Part shown: positions 54,481-63,735 of the stretch, piece by piece
How positions within the stretch are numbered: the stretch's first letter is position 1
Layout: each line of letters starts with the position of its first letter
Assembly (NCBI RefSeq): GCF_016612535.1
Contig: NZ_JAENXS010000003.1
Location: 248,001-312,000 of the forward strand
Source: Bradyrhizobium diazoefficiens
GTDB lineage: Bacteria; Pseudomonadota; Alphaproteobacteria; Rhizobiales; Xanthobacteraceae
Length of the DNA: 64,000 bases
Reading direction: 5' to 3'
The notes under the pieces: generated by a model
Seen by the model: the letters and a program-made list of their open reading frames with translations, nothing else
Told to the model about the DNA's origin: nothing
Databases searched by the model: none
Position numbers and translations under genes: made by a program

Positions 54481-56796
54481 AGCCTGCTGAAAGCCGGTCA
54501 GGAGCTGGGCGACCTCGCTCGCCGGCACCGGCTTGCTGAAGAAATACCCCTGGACCTCGTCGCAGCCTTCGGCGCGCATCTTGTCCAGCTGCTCCTGGGT
54601 TTCGACGCCCTCGGCCGTCGTGGTCATGCCGAAGCTCTGGCCAAGCCCGGCGACCGCGCGAATGATCGCGATCGAATCCGGTCTGTCGATCAAGTCTCGA
54701 ACGAAGCTCTGGTCGATCTTGATCTTGTCGAACGGGAAGCTGCGAAGATAGCTCAACGATGAATATCCGGTCCCGAAGTCGTCCATTGAAATCCTGACGC
54801 CAAGGCCCCGGAGCTGGTGCAGCGCTTCGAGCGTTGCATCATTGTTGGTCATCAGGACGGTTTCGGTAATTTCAAGCTCGAGCCGGTTTGCCGGCAATCC
54901 GGACGTCGCCAGGGCCGTTACGACGGCGGAGAGCAGTGTCTTGTGGCGGAATTGAACCGGGGACACGTTCACTGCCACTCGCAGATCGGATGGCCATGTC
55001 TTCGCTTCGGCGCAGGCCTGTCGGATCACCCACTCGCCGATCGTCGCAATGAGGCCCGTCTCTTCCGCCAACGGAATGAATTCGCCTGGCGGGACCCTGC
55101 CGCGCGTCGGGTGGTTCCAGCGCAGCAATGCCTCAAGACCCGTGATCTTGTTGTCCGCGAGATTGACGATTGGCTGGTAATATAGTTCGAATCCGCCGGC
55201 TATCACCGCCTTGCGAAGATCGAGTTCGAGGAGGCGCCGGGCCTGCGCCTTTACATCCATGTCCGGCTCGAAGAAGTGGAATCTGGCGCGGCCATCTTCC
55301 TTGGCGCGATACAACGCCATGTCGGCGTTCTTCAGCAGTTGATCCACGTTGTCGCCGTCGTCGGGGGCGATCGCAATCCCGACGCTTCCACCGATCACGA
55401 CATGATGGTCGCCAAGCTCGAGGGGCACGCTCAAGGCTTCGACGATTCGGGCCGCCAGGCCGGCAGCCGCCTCCATGGGCCTCTCCGCCCCTGATTGCAC
55501 GATCGCGAACTCGTCGCCGCCGGTTCGCGAGACCAGATTGCCGTCGCCAACGAGATCGCGCAGCCGATCGGAAACCGCACACAACAGTGCGTCGCCGACC
55601 GAGTGGCCGAGCGTGTCGTTGATGAGCTTGAAATTGTCGAGGTCGAGACAGAGCACGGACGCCTTGCCGCCGTGCTTGATGTTTGCCAGGGTTCTCTCGA
55701 TGTGCTGGCGCAACTGGACGCGGTTCGCCAACGCCGTCAGGGCATCGTGATGCGCGAGGAACGCGATCTGCTTTTCAGAATTGTGCTTCTCGGTCACGTC
55801 CATGTGGATGGTGACCGAGCCGCCCGTGTTGAGCGGCGCTCTCGTCGTTGCAATAATTCGACCGTCTTGCAGTTGGTGTTCCAGGGCGACCGCGATCGGG
55901 CGGGACGCCTGCGCCAATTCCTCTTCGACGAAATCGCCGGCGTCGACAGCCGACGTGCCGTGCTCCATCCGGTGTTCCAGTATTGCCCGAAGCGAGGCAC
56001 CGGGTTGGGTCAAATCTGGTCCAAGTCCATACATCGCGGCAAATCGTGCATTGCAGACGATCAGGCGCTGCGCTTCGTCGAACATCGACAGACCCTGCGG
56101 CATGCCCTCCAGTGCGGCATAAAGACGGTCGCTCGATCGTTCGTTGAGTGACCTGATCATGCGGTGGATCGCGAACAGCACGAGTCCCGCCAGCATGATG
56201 CTGGTGAGGATCGAGCTGAGCAGCAGCAGATCGGATTTGTACGAAAATGCCTCGATGTCGTCCCGGGCCTGCAGGCCGATGGCTGAATTGCGCTCGCGCA
56301 GGCGCTCCATGCGTGTTTGGAGATCGCCGATGCGATTTTCCAGGTCGGCATCATTCTGTCCGGCACTGAGCAGATCGGCGAGGTCGGCCCTGATTTTCAA
56401 GCCCTCCCTGCGCGCGACCTGCGAGCTCGATCTTTCGATCGCGACATCCATGTCGTCCAGCACGGATTCCAGAAGCTCGTTCGTTTTGGAAGCTTCGCCC
56501 TGCGCGGCCGCACGGGAGCGTTCGTCGACGTAATGCTGAAAGGCGATCTGGGCCTGGCTGACATAGTTGGTGGAAATGAAGGCGGTGTCGTAGATCTTGA
56601 CCGCATAGTCGCTGATGGCGCGTTGCTGGTAGCGGGCGAACAGGCCGATGATGAGATTGGCGGCCAGCAGGCAGATCGTGACGATCAGAAACTGCCGGCG
56701 GAAGGAAATCGCGTATCGGTTGGCCGCCCCCTCCGAATGGGGGGTGGCATGACCCGGCATGCTTGGTGCTTCCGTATCGATCCCAATAGACGACAC
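54463..56796 (-). CDS. Membrane GGDEF-EAL protein with PAS domain
   Basis: The product is 777 residues. Two membrane helices (about 34-52 and 190-212) enclose a periplasmic four-helix sensor. A PAS_7-like domain follows (ALEGMPQGLSMFDEAQRLIVCNARF), then GGDEF at 426-430 (RTGGDEFAIV) and EAL at 555-557 (EALLRW). The EAL domain keeps EITETVL, DDFGTGYSS, KIDQSFV and AEGVET, so both cyclic di-GMP synthesis and breakdown are possible in principle. The start is a GTG with GGGGAGGG upstream. It is a single gene that overlaps the TctC relic at its end. The signal sensed is unknown. Confidence 0.95.
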   Translation of the reverse strand: MSSIGIDTEAPSMPGHATPHSEGAANRYAISFRRQFLIVTICLLAANLIIGLFARYQQRAISDYAVKIYDTAFISTNYVSQAQIAFQHYVDERSRAAAQGEASKTNELLESVLDDMDVAIERSSSQVARREGLKIRADLADLLSAGQNDADLENRIGDLQTRMERLRERNSAIGLQARDDIEAFSYKSDLLLLSSILTSIMLAGLVLFAIHRMIRSLNERSSDRLYAALEGMPQGLSMFDEAQRLIVCNARFAAMYGLGPDLTQPGASLRAILEHRMEHGTSAVDAGDFVEEELAQASRPIAVALEHQLQDGRIIATTRAPLNTGGSVTIHMDVTEKHNSEKQIAFLAHHDALTALANRVQLRQHIERTLANIKHGGKASVLCLDLDNFKLINDTLGHSVGDALLCAVSDRLRDLVGDGNLVSRTGGDEFAIVQSGAERPMEAAAGLAARIVEALSVPLELGDHHVVIGGSVGIAIAPDDGDNVDQLLKNADMALYRAKEDGRARFHFFEPDMDVKAQARRLLELDLRKAVIAGGFELYYQPIVNLADNKITGLEALLRWNHPTRGRVPPGEFIPLAEETGLIATIGEWVIRQACAEAKTWPSDLRVAVNVSPVQFRHKTLLSAVVTALATSGLPANRLELEITETVLMTNNDATLEALHQLRGLGVRISMDDFGTGYSSLSYLRSFPFDKIKIDQSFVRDLIDRPDSIAIIRAVAGLGQSFGMTTTAEGVETQEQLDKMRAEGCDEVQGYFFSKPVPASEVAQLLTGFQQAANAAA

Positions 56797-57135
56797 TGCG
56801 TCGCCCTCCCCAGAAATTCCTCGCAGTTCCCGTCATTTGCGACCGGCACAGGCTAAACCCCTTATCTTAAAGTGAGGTGGATGCTGCTGACCAACCGCCC
56901 GCAGTTTGAAGACATCGGATCTTCGACATGTTCGCGATTCCGTCGCCAAATCGCGCGATTGCACCTGATCTCGGTGCGGCAGGCACCCGTTCTTAACTGA
57001 AATCGAATCATTGGCGGCCGCGACAGTGGAGCAGTCGGGGACCGCATCTGCGCGGGGGATCGATCGGCCGTCAGAGCTTGACGGAATATTAACCATAATC
57101 GGATTTCTTGGGCTGGGCTAACTCTCAGGCGCGAG
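56797..57135. other. Intergenic region between divergent GGDEF-EAL and cytochrome-porin genes
   Basis: About 340 bases without a gene; the minus-strand frame 56862-57227 looks spurious. It must contain two promoters. An AT-rich patch (GAATATTAACCATAATC, about 57084-57100) lies 35-50 bases before the plus-strand start and is the best promoter candidate, following TTGACG. Confidence 0.5.
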
Positions 57136-58551
57136 ATGCGGAACATGTTCTTGAACTTGTTGCGCACGGCTTTGGCGCAGCACTCAAACTCCCGCTCGAG
57201 CTGGCTGTTTGCGGACTCTGATCGCATTCGCCTTATCGTGCCGGCCGTGTTGCTCGCGACCCTGCTGGCGGCGACGGGGCCGGCGCTCGCCGTTCCATCT
57301 TTCGCGATCCAGACCGGTCAACCCTGCGCCGCCTGCCACATCGGGGCGTTTGGCCCGCAGCTGACCCCTTACGGGCGCGACTTCAAGCTGCACGGCTACA
57401 CCGCCAACGACGGCCAGAATCACGGGCTGCCGATTGCTTTCACCGCACAGACCTCCTTTACCCATACTTCGCAACCGCAGCCCGGTGGTGCCGCGCCCGG
57501 CTTCAAGCCGAACGACAATTTCGCCATCGATCAGCTGTCGCTTTACTACGCCGGGCAAATCGCGCCCAAGCTCGGCGGCTTCATCGAGCTCAACTACGAT
57601 GGCGTCGCGCAGCAGGCCGCTCTGAACAATGTCGACATCCGCTATGTCAGCGAAGGCCAGGTGTTCGGACAGGATGTGCTCTGGGGCGTGACCGTCAACA
57701 ACAATCCCACCGTCCAGGATCCCTGGAACTCGACGCCGGCCTGGGGATTTCCCTACAACCGATCCGCGCTGGCGCCGACGCCGACCGCTTCAACGCTGGT
57801 CGACGGAGGCCTCGGACAGCGCGTCGCCGGCGTCGGTGTGTACTCGCTGTGGAATGACTTCGTTTACCTGGAGAGCGACGTCTACAAGGGCCTCGCTCCT
57901 CCCGCGTTGCGAGCGCTGGGCCAAACGCCTGACGACAGCGATCGCACCACGGCCTTCATTCCGTATGCCCGCATCGCGCTTCTGAAGGACTGGGGCGACA
58001 AACGCCATCACGCGGAGGTCGGGGCTTATGCACTGTCCGGCAGCGTCATTCCCGGCGGCGACCAAACGCTCGGCTTCGGCGTGCGCAAGAGTGATTGGGC
58101 GGTCGATGCGACGTATCAGTACATTACCGATCCTGCCAAGGTGACCAGCGACAGATTGTCGGCGCACGCGACTTTCGTCCACGAGACCAGCAGGCTGTCG
58201 AGCGATGCGCTGGACGCGACAGGCGCGCTGCCTCGCCATTGGCTGGACACGATGCGTGCGGATCTGTCGTACAGTTTCGCCGCGACCGTGACGCCGTCGA
58301 TCCAGTATTTTCGCACCGTCGGCACGGGCGATGTGAATTACTGGACGACGCCGAACGGCAGTCCCAACTCCGACGGGATGATTCTCGAAGTTGCCTATGT
58401 GCCTTGGGGCAAGCCGGACTCGTCGTTCCAGAACATGAACGTCCGGCTCGCCGTACAGTACGTCAACTATTTCAGCTTTGACGGCAGCCGCGCCGACGCC
58501 AGCAGAAACAACCATTTTTACTTCAGCCTCTGGACCGCGGTAAAATTCTAG
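57136..58551 (+). CDS. Cytochrome c - outer-membrane porin fusion (Cyc2-like)
   Basis: The product is 471 residues. A hydrophobic signal segment (IRLIVPAVLLATLLAATGPA at 31-50, LAVPSFA) is followed by one haem c site, C64-A-A-C67-H68, in the pattern PSFAIQTGQPCAACH-x-GAFGPQLTPYGRDFKLHGY. The rest (about 95-471) reads as amphipathic strands of an outer-membrane barrel (QLSLYYAGQIAPKLGGFIEL, LWNDFVYLESDVYKG, FYFSLWTAVKF with terminal F). Such a CxxCH-plus-porin layout is that of Cyc2 iron oxidases, although the call is by architecture, not proven homology. It is the first gene of an operon with a cupredoxin 28 bases downstream. Confidence 0.78.
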   Translation: MRNMFLNLLRTALAQHSNSRSSWLFADSDRIRLIVPAVLLATLLAATGPALAVPSFAIQTGQPCAACHIGAFGPQLTPYGRDFKLHGYTANDGQNHGLPIAFTAQTSFTHTSQPQPGGAAPGFKPNDNFAIDQLSLYYAGQIAPKLGGFIELNYDGVAQQAALNNVDIRYVSEGQVFGQDVLWGVTVNNNPTVQDPWNSTPAWGFPYNRSALAPTPTASTLVDGGLGQRVAGVGVYSLWNDFVYLESDVYKGLAPPALRALGQTPDDSDRTTAFIPYARIALLKDWGDKRHHAEVGAYALSGSVIPGGDQTLGFGVRKSDWAVDATYQYITDPAKVTSDRLSAHATFVHETSRLSSDALDATGALPRHWLDTMRADLSYSFAATVTPSIQYFRTVGTGDVNYWTTPNGSPNSDGMILEVAYVPWGKPDSSFQNMNVRLAVQYVNYFSFDGSRADASRNNHFYFSLWTAVKF

Positions 58552-58579
58552 CCGGACCGGTCATCGAAGGAAACAGATC

Positions 58580-58903
58580 ATGTCGTTTCGCCTTTCAATT
58601 GCCTTCGCCATCCTGATGGGGCTGGTGGTCGCAGTGCCGGCTGCATCGACGATCACGGTGATCCAGCGCGGACTGGCCTTGAATATGGCGTCGGTGGCGC
58701 TAGCGAGGGGGGATCGTCTGAGCTTCACCAACGACGACGACGTGATCCATAACATTCACATCTTCGGCCCTGACGAGGAAAGCACGGACCTCGGTCTTCA
58801 GAAGCCGGGCAAGCTGCTGAGTTACAAGTTCGACAAGTCGGGCTCGTACAGGGTCCGGTGCAACATCCATCCATCCGTGAAGATGTCGGTTACCGTGAAG
58901 TGA
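58580..58903 (+). CDS. Periplasmic cupredoxin (plastocyanin/pseudoazurin-like)
   Basis: The product is 107 residues with a signal peptide (MSFRLSIAFAILMGLVVAVP). The mature domain has the type 1 copper ligands: H57 in VIHNIHIF, C94 and H97 in RVRCNIHPSVK, and M102, the normal C-xx-H-xxxx-M spacing. Such proteins carry single electrons in the periplasm. The ATG follows AAGGAAACAG. It lies 28 bases after the cytochrome-porin gene, so the two are probably one transcript and may pass electrons to each other. Confidence 0.9.
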   Translation: MSFRLSIAFAILMGLVVAVPAASTITVIQRGLALNMASVALARGDRLSFTNDDDVIHNIHIFGPDEESTDLGLQKPGKLLSYKFDKSGSYRVRCNIHPSVKMSVTVK

Positions 58904-59176
58904 TGCGAACCGAGATCGTGCCGGACGCGACCAACCGGGGCAAGTGTCGCGAGAACCGCGGATTGTTCAGGGGCTGCTGATCCAGATGGCGCACACCAAA
59001 ATATCTGCGCGATGCGCAGGCCGAGTGGCTGTCGATCGCCGAGAAGCAGATTTCGGCGTGAGCGGAAGGGACCAAGCTTGATCCCTTGAGCACCCGCGGG
59101 CTCGCTTAACCTCTCCCGCTTGCAAGCGGGAGAGGGAGCGCACCTCTCCAGCGGCGGTCGTGCATCAAAAGGGAAG

Positions 59177-59656
59177 CTATGCGTTTGGCTGAGGGAGTGG
59201 CCTCCGCTTCACCCGCTTGATCGTGCCGGAGAAGGTGAACAGTCGGCGTTCGCCGGCCATCATCTCCCCGCGCAGGAAGATCAGCGAGCCGCCGGCGCGA
59301 GTGACCTCGCCGGTGCACTCGATCAACTCGCCCTCATGGCCGGCATCGAGGAATTCGCAGGCGAAATTGACGGTCACGCCTTTGCTGTTCAGCGCATGGC
59401 GGCCGATCGCGAACAGGCAATAGTCGGCGAACGCCATGAAGCAGCCGCCATGGACGTTCTGGGAGCCGTTGAGGTGCTTTTTCTCGACCCGGAAGGCGCA
59501 GCGGACCCGGCCGTCCGCCTCGAAACGGTGCCAGAAGGGGCCGATATGGTTCTCAAAGCTGTCGCGGATCCAGGTCTGCCAGCCCTCGAATTCTCCCTGG
59601 GTCGCGATATGGAGGTCGGGACGTTGGGGAGGGGGCGTTTTGGTCAATTCATGCAA
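59177..59656 (-). CDS. Hot-dog fold thioesterase, PaaI family
   Basis: The product is 159 residues, from a TTG start (59654-59656); no in-frame ATG is near the N-terminus. The motif HLNGSQNVHGGCFMAFADYC carries the conserved H-G-G turn of PaaI/4HBT thioesterases and is followed by the sheet TVNFACEFLDAGHEGELIEC. It probably hydrolyses acyl-CoA. It is divergent from purL. About 270 bases before it (58904-59176) hold no gene except a possible C-terminal remnant near 59001-59061. Confidence 0.88.
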   Translation of the reverse strand: MHELTKTPPPQRPDLHIATQGEFEGWQTWIRDSFENHIGPFWHRFEADGRVRCAFRVEKKHLNGSQNVHGGCFMAFADYCLFAIGRHALNSKGVTVNFACEFLDAGHEGELIECTGEVTRAGGSLIFLRGEMMAGERRLFTFSGTIKRVKRRPLPQPNA

Positions 59657-59839
59657 GGAAATGGGCCTTCAATTGCGGGTGTTTTGACCTTAAATCCGAT
59701 CCGTGCGCGCTGTGCAATTCCTGTTCCCGCGCCCCCTGACCGCAAAACGTGGGACAGCGGGAAAATGCGCCATAAAGGGCTTTTAAGAGCCGTCCGATGT
59801 TCCTAAGAACGGCAAAACGCCGCCGAAAGCCCCGAATCC

Positions 59840-62050
59840 ATGAAGAACGAACCCAAGATCACCCCCGAGCTGATCGCCGCCCACGGGCTCAAACCCGACG
59901 AGTACGAGCGCATCCTGAAGCTGATCGGCCGGGAGCCGACCTTCACCGAGCTCGGCATCTTCTCGGCGATGTGGAACGAGCACTGCTCGTACAAATCCTC
60001 GCGCCTCCATCTGAAGGGCCTGCCGACCAAGGCGCCCTGGGTGATCCAGGGCCCGGGCGAGAACGCCGGCGTGATCGATATCGGCGACGGCCAGGCCGTG
60101 GTCTTCAAGATGGAGAGCCACAACCATCCGAGCTATATCGAGCCCTACCAAGGTGCGACCACGGGCGTTGGCGGCATCTTGCGCGACGTCTTCACCATGG
60201 GCGCGCGTCCGATCGCCTGCCTCAATGCCCTGAGCTTCGGTGCGCCCGAGCACGCCAGGACCCGGCATCTCGTTTCCGGCGTCGTCGCCGGCGTCGGCGG
60301 CTACGGCAATTCCTTCGGCGTGCCGACCGTCGGGGGCCAGGTCCGTTTCCACACCCGCTATGACGGCAACATCCTCGTCAACGCGATGGCCATCGGCCTC
60401 GCCGATGCCGACAAGATTTTCTATGCGGCCGCCTCCGGCGTGAACATGCCGATCGTCTATCTCGGCTCCAAGACCGGCCGCGACGGCATCCACGGCGCCT
60501 CGATGGCGTCGGCCGAGTTCGACGACAAGTCCGAGGAGAAACGCCCGACCGTGCAGGTCGGCGATCCCTTCGCCGAGAAGTTGCTGCTCGAAGCCTGCCT
60601 CGAGATCATGGAGCAGGGCTGCGTCATCGCGATCCAGGACATGGGCGCGGCGGGGCTGACCTGCTCGGCAGTCGAGATGGGTGCCAAGGGGGATCTCGGC
60701 GTCGATCTCGATCTCGATGCGGTGCCGACCCGCGAGGCCGGCATGAGCGCCTATGAGATGATGCTTTCAGAGAGCCAGGAGCGCATGCTCATGGTACTCA
60801 AGCCCGAGAAGGAAAAGGAAGCCGAGGCGATCTTCAAGAAGTGGGGGCTCGATTTCGCCGTGGTCGGCTACACCACGCCGAGCAAGCGCTTCGTGGTCAA
60901 GCATGGCGGCGACGTCATGGCCGATCTGCCGATCAAGGAGCTCGGCGACGAGGCGCCGCTCTACGACCGGCCACATGTCCCCTCCGCCGCGCTGCCGGTG
61001 GTGCATGCCCGTGAGGTGCCGGCGCCGATGGGCGTCGGGGCCGCGCTGGAGAAGCTGATCGGCACACCAGACATGTGCAGCAAGCGCTGGGTCTGGGAGC
61101 AGTACGACCACGTCATCCTCGGCAACACCATGCAGCGCCCCGGCGGCGATGCCGCCGTCGTGCGCGTGCAGGACGGACCGAAGGGGCTGGCGCTCACCGT
61201 CGACGTCACGCCGCGTTATTGCGAGGCCGATCCCTATCAGGGTGGCATGCAGGCGGTAGCGGAAGCCTGGCGCAACATCACCGCAGTCGGCGGCAAGCCG
61301 CTCGCGATCACCGACAATCTCAATTTCGGCAATCCGGAGCGGCCTGAGATCATGGGCCAGTTCGTCGGCTGCCTGAAGGGCATCTCGGACGCCTGCCGCA
61401 CGCTGGACTTCCCGGTCGTGTCCGGCAACGTCTCGCTCTACAACGAGACCAATGGCCGCGCGATCCTCCCCACACCTTCGATCGGCGGCGTCGGCCTGCT
61501 CGACGACTTCACCAAATCCGCTTCGCTGGCCTTCAAGGCCGAGGGCGAGGCGATCCTGCTGATCGGCGACACCCATGGCTGGCTCGGCCAGTCCGTTTAC
61601 CTGCGCGACATCTGCGGTCGCGAGGAGGGTGCGCCGCCGCCAGTCGATCTCGCCGCCGAGAAGCGCAACGGGGATTGCGTGCGCGGCATGATCCATGCGG
61701 GCACCGCGACCGCCGTGCACGACCTCTCGGATGGCGGTCTCCTGATCGCGCTTGCCGAAATGGCGATGGCGAGCGGCATCGGCGCGAAGCTGCTGGCGGC
61801 GCCGACCGCGCTTGTCTCGCAGGCCTATTGGTTCGGCGAGGATCAGGCGCGCTATCTCGTCACCGTGCCGGAAACGGAAGCCGGCCGCGTGCTTGCCAAG
61901 ATGCGCGGCTGCGAAGTGCCGTGCGTGCGGATCGGCACCACCGGTGGCGATGCGATCGCGATTGCCGGTGAAGCGCCTGTTACGATCGAGAGCTTGCGGA
62001 CCTCGCACGAGCGCTGGCTGCCGGATTATATGGGCGGGAAGGCGGCGTAG
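59840..62050 (+). CDS. purL: FGAM synthase large subunit PurL (small type)
   Basis: The product is 736 residues, the PurL form that works with PurS and PurQ. It uses ATP and ammonia to turn FGAR into FGAM. Family features are [20 protein letters not shown] near the N-terminus, [21 protein letters not shown] with the catalytic [23 protein letters not shown] and the second AIRS-like half with [17 protein letters not shown] (all partial). The ATG at 59840 has no strong ribosome site. It is 5.6 kb from purQ, with unrelated genes in between. Confidence 0.97.
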   Translation: MKNEPKITPELIAAHGLKPDEYERILKLIGREPTFTELGIFSAMWNEHCSYKSSRLHLKGLPTKAPWVIQGPGENAGVIDIGDGQAVVFKMESHNHPSYIEPYQGATTGVGGILRDVFTMGARPIACLNALSFGAPEHARTRHLVSGVVAGVGGYGNSFGVPTVGGQVRFHTRYDGNILVNAMAIGLADADKIFYAAASGVNMPIVYLGSKTGRDGIHGASMASAEFDDKSEEKRPTVQVGDPFAEKLLLEACLEIMEQGCVIAIQDMGAAGLTCSAVEMGAKGDLGVDLDLDAVPTREAGMSAYEMMLSESQERMLMVLKPEKEKEAEAIFKKWGLDFAVVGYTTPSKRFVVKHGGDVMADLPIKELGDEAPLYDRPHVPSAALPVVHAREVPAPMGVGAALEKLIGTPDMCSKRWVWEQYDHVILGNTMQRPGGDAAVVRVQDGPKGLALTVDVTPRYCEADPYQGGMQAVAEAWRNITAVGGKPLAITDNLNFGNPERPEIMGQFVGCLKGISDACRTLDFPVVSGNVSLYNETNGRAILPTPSIGGVGLLDDFTKSASLAFKAEGEAILLIGDTHGWLGQSVYLRDICGREEGAPPPVDLAAEKRNGDCVRGMIHAGTATAVHDLSDGGLLIALAEMAMASGIGAKLLAAPTALVSQAYWFGEDQARYLVTVPETEAGRVLAKMRGCEVPCVRIGTTGGDAIAIAGEAPVTIESLRTSHERWLPDYMGGKAA

Positions 62051-62083
62051 GCCGCCACCACAACCCCGGTCCCGTAGCCCGGA

Positions 62084-62157
62084 TGGAGCGCAGCGTAATC
62101 CGGGATTCCGCCCGACGGTGAGAGATCCCGGATTTCGCTTCGCTCCATCCGGGCTAC
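62084..62157. repeat. GTAGCCCGGATGGAGC palindromic repeat
   Basis: GTAGCCCGGATGGAGC (62084-62099) pairs with GCTCCATCCGGGCTAC (62142-62157), with an inner pair AATCCGGGAT/ATCCCGGATT. It is a common intergenic palindrome in Bradyrhizobium. It lies between converging purL and the acyltransferase and may end both transcripts. Confidence 0.82.
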
Positions 62158-62167
62158 CGATCACGCC

Positions 62168-63355
62168 TCACAACACGTGCGTGGCGCCCGGTATTTTCCG
62201 CAACGCCGCTGTCAGGCCCCAGCTCAGCATCACCGTGAGCACGAATCCGATCGCGGCCTTCACGATGGCCGGCAGCTGGTAGTCGAACAGCGCATACTGG
62301 ATCCACAGCGCGATCGGGTAGTGGACCAGGAACATGCCATAGGCATCGGCTTGCATACGGTCGAGCAGGGTCGGTCCCGGCGTCTTCGAATGCAGGAAGA
62401 AGGCGAGGATCGCGAGCAGGATCGCGGCCGAGAACATCACGAAGAACGTGCCGTAGATGGCTTGGTACCAGTGCGGCTGCACGCCGGGATTACCGAGGAT
62501 TTCGCGCTTGATGTAGATCATGCCCCACATCAGGCAATAGGGAATCAGCGTCGCGATCACCCACAGCCAGCGGCTCCCGGGCAATTGGCCGTCGGCGCCG
62601 AGGATACCGCGATCGAAGTTCGCCGCACCGACGCTCACACCCATGAAGAAATAGGCGAAGTAGAGCAGGATGCGGCTTGCCTGCACCGAGAACGGTCCGA
62701 ACTCAAACCATTTGTTGGCGCCGAAATAGAGCAGTGCCGGCACGTAGACGATGGCCGTGACGACGGCGAGCAGCAGCCAGAACACGGCCGGCTGTTCAAA
62801 GCCCCGAACCGAAATGCGGTTCACGGGATCGACCAGATGCGCCGAGACCCGGTAGAGCAGGCTCGCGGTCAGGTCGAACGCCAGCAGCACCCACACGAAC
62901 CAGATCGGACCGCTCGGCCAAGGGCCGACGGTGATCGTCTTCCACCAGAACGCCGCGAAGGTCAGCTCGGGATTTTCGCGCAGCGCGATCGCGTAATAGG
63001 CGAGCGGAATGACGGTGAAGGCTGCAATCACGAACGGCAGCCCGAGCCGCAGCAGGCGGTCGCGCACGAAGACTGACGGCGCCTTGCGCGCGATGCCGGG
63101 CCAGGTGAACAGGCCCGACAGAAAGAAGAACATCGCCATGAAGAAGCTGTCGGTGGCGAGCACGACGATGTCGAAGCCGATCCAGGAGGCCGGATCGGTG
63201 TGACCGAAATAGGTGTAGGGAATGACGGCGTGATGCAGCAGCACCACCAGCGTGAGGAAGGTGCGGGTGCGGTCGAGCGACAAATTGCGCGCCTTGGCTT
63301 TCGGCGCGGCGTGCGCCTCTGCACCCACCGTTGCAGAATGTGACATCGTGATCAT
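62168..63355 (-). CDS. Acyltransferase 3 family membrane protein
   Basis: The product is 395 residues with about ten membrane helices. After a short cytoplasmic N-terminus it has NLSLDRTRTFLTLVVLLHHAVIPY with the conserved R and the H-H pair of the acyltransferase-3 family, FFLSGLF, then FVRDRLLRLGLPF. Such proteins (OatA, NodX and others) acetylate polysaccharides or lipids. No glycan genes are adjacent, so the substrate is unknown. The start is ATG 63353-63355, with ATG 63346 possible. Confidence 0.88.
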   Translation of the reverse strand: MITMSHSATVGAEAHAAPKAKARNLSLDRTRTFLTLVVLLHHAVIPYTYFGHTDPASWIGFDIVVLATDSFFMAMFFFLSGLFTWPGIARKAPSVFVRDRLLRLGLPFVIAAFTVIPLAYYAIALRENPELTFAAFWWKTITVGPWPSGPIWFVWVLLAFDLTASLLYRVSAHLVDPVNRISVRGFEQPAVFWLLLAVVTAIVYVPALLYFGANKWFEFGPFSVQASRILLYFAYFFMGVSVGAANFDRGILGADGQLPGSRWLWVIATLIPYCLMWGMIYIKREILGNPGVQPHWYQAIYGTFFVMFSAAILLAILAFFLHSKTPGPTLLDRMQADAYGMFLVHYPIALWIQYALFDYQLPAIVKAAIGFVLTVMLSWGLTAALRKIPGATHVL

Positions 63356-63541
63356 GGCCGCCCCGGTCGCGTTCCTGTCCCGGCCGGACTGTGCCGCCGG
63401 GAACCCGATTCAGCAAGGGCAGTTTGTGCCGCGAAAACCCTTCCGTCGTGCGTTTAGGAACCACCTCCGCATAGCGCAGTTAGCGTTCCCGAAACGGGTG
63501 AGGGGCCGCCGATCATGGTGGCTGGTTTCGCGGAGCTGACG

Positions 63542-63715
63542 ATGACGATCTTGAAATGGGCGCTGATTTTCCTGCTGATCTCGATCGTGGCCGGCGTGCT
63601 CGGCTTCACCGGCATTTCGGCCGCCTCCGCCGACATCGCCCGCTTCCTGTTCTACATCTTCGTCGTGATCTTCCTGGTGCTGCTGATCCTCGGGCTCACT
63701 GTGTTCAGGGCGTAG
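63542..63715 (+). CDS. DUF1328 small membrane protein
   Basis: The 57-residue product starts [20 protein letters not shown], then [26 protein letters not shown], the signature of DUF1328 (YtjA family), with two membrane helices and a small loop. The ATG at 63542 has GGAG upstream. Such proteins are often induced by stress; their role is unknown. Confidence 0.9.
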   Translation: MTILKWALIFLLISIVAGVLGFTGISAASADIARFLFYIFVVIFLVLLILGLTVFRA

Positions 63716-63735
63716 CGGGCCGCCGCGCCGGGCCC

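Noticed and set aside
59001..59061. Possible C-terminal gene remnant (KYLRDAQAEWLSIAEKQISA)
   Set aside because: It looks protein-like, but only about 20 residues remain and I could not link it to a family.
60767..62164. 465-codon open frame on the minus strand opposite purL
   Set aside because: It is antisense to a clear purL and lacks protein-like pattern.
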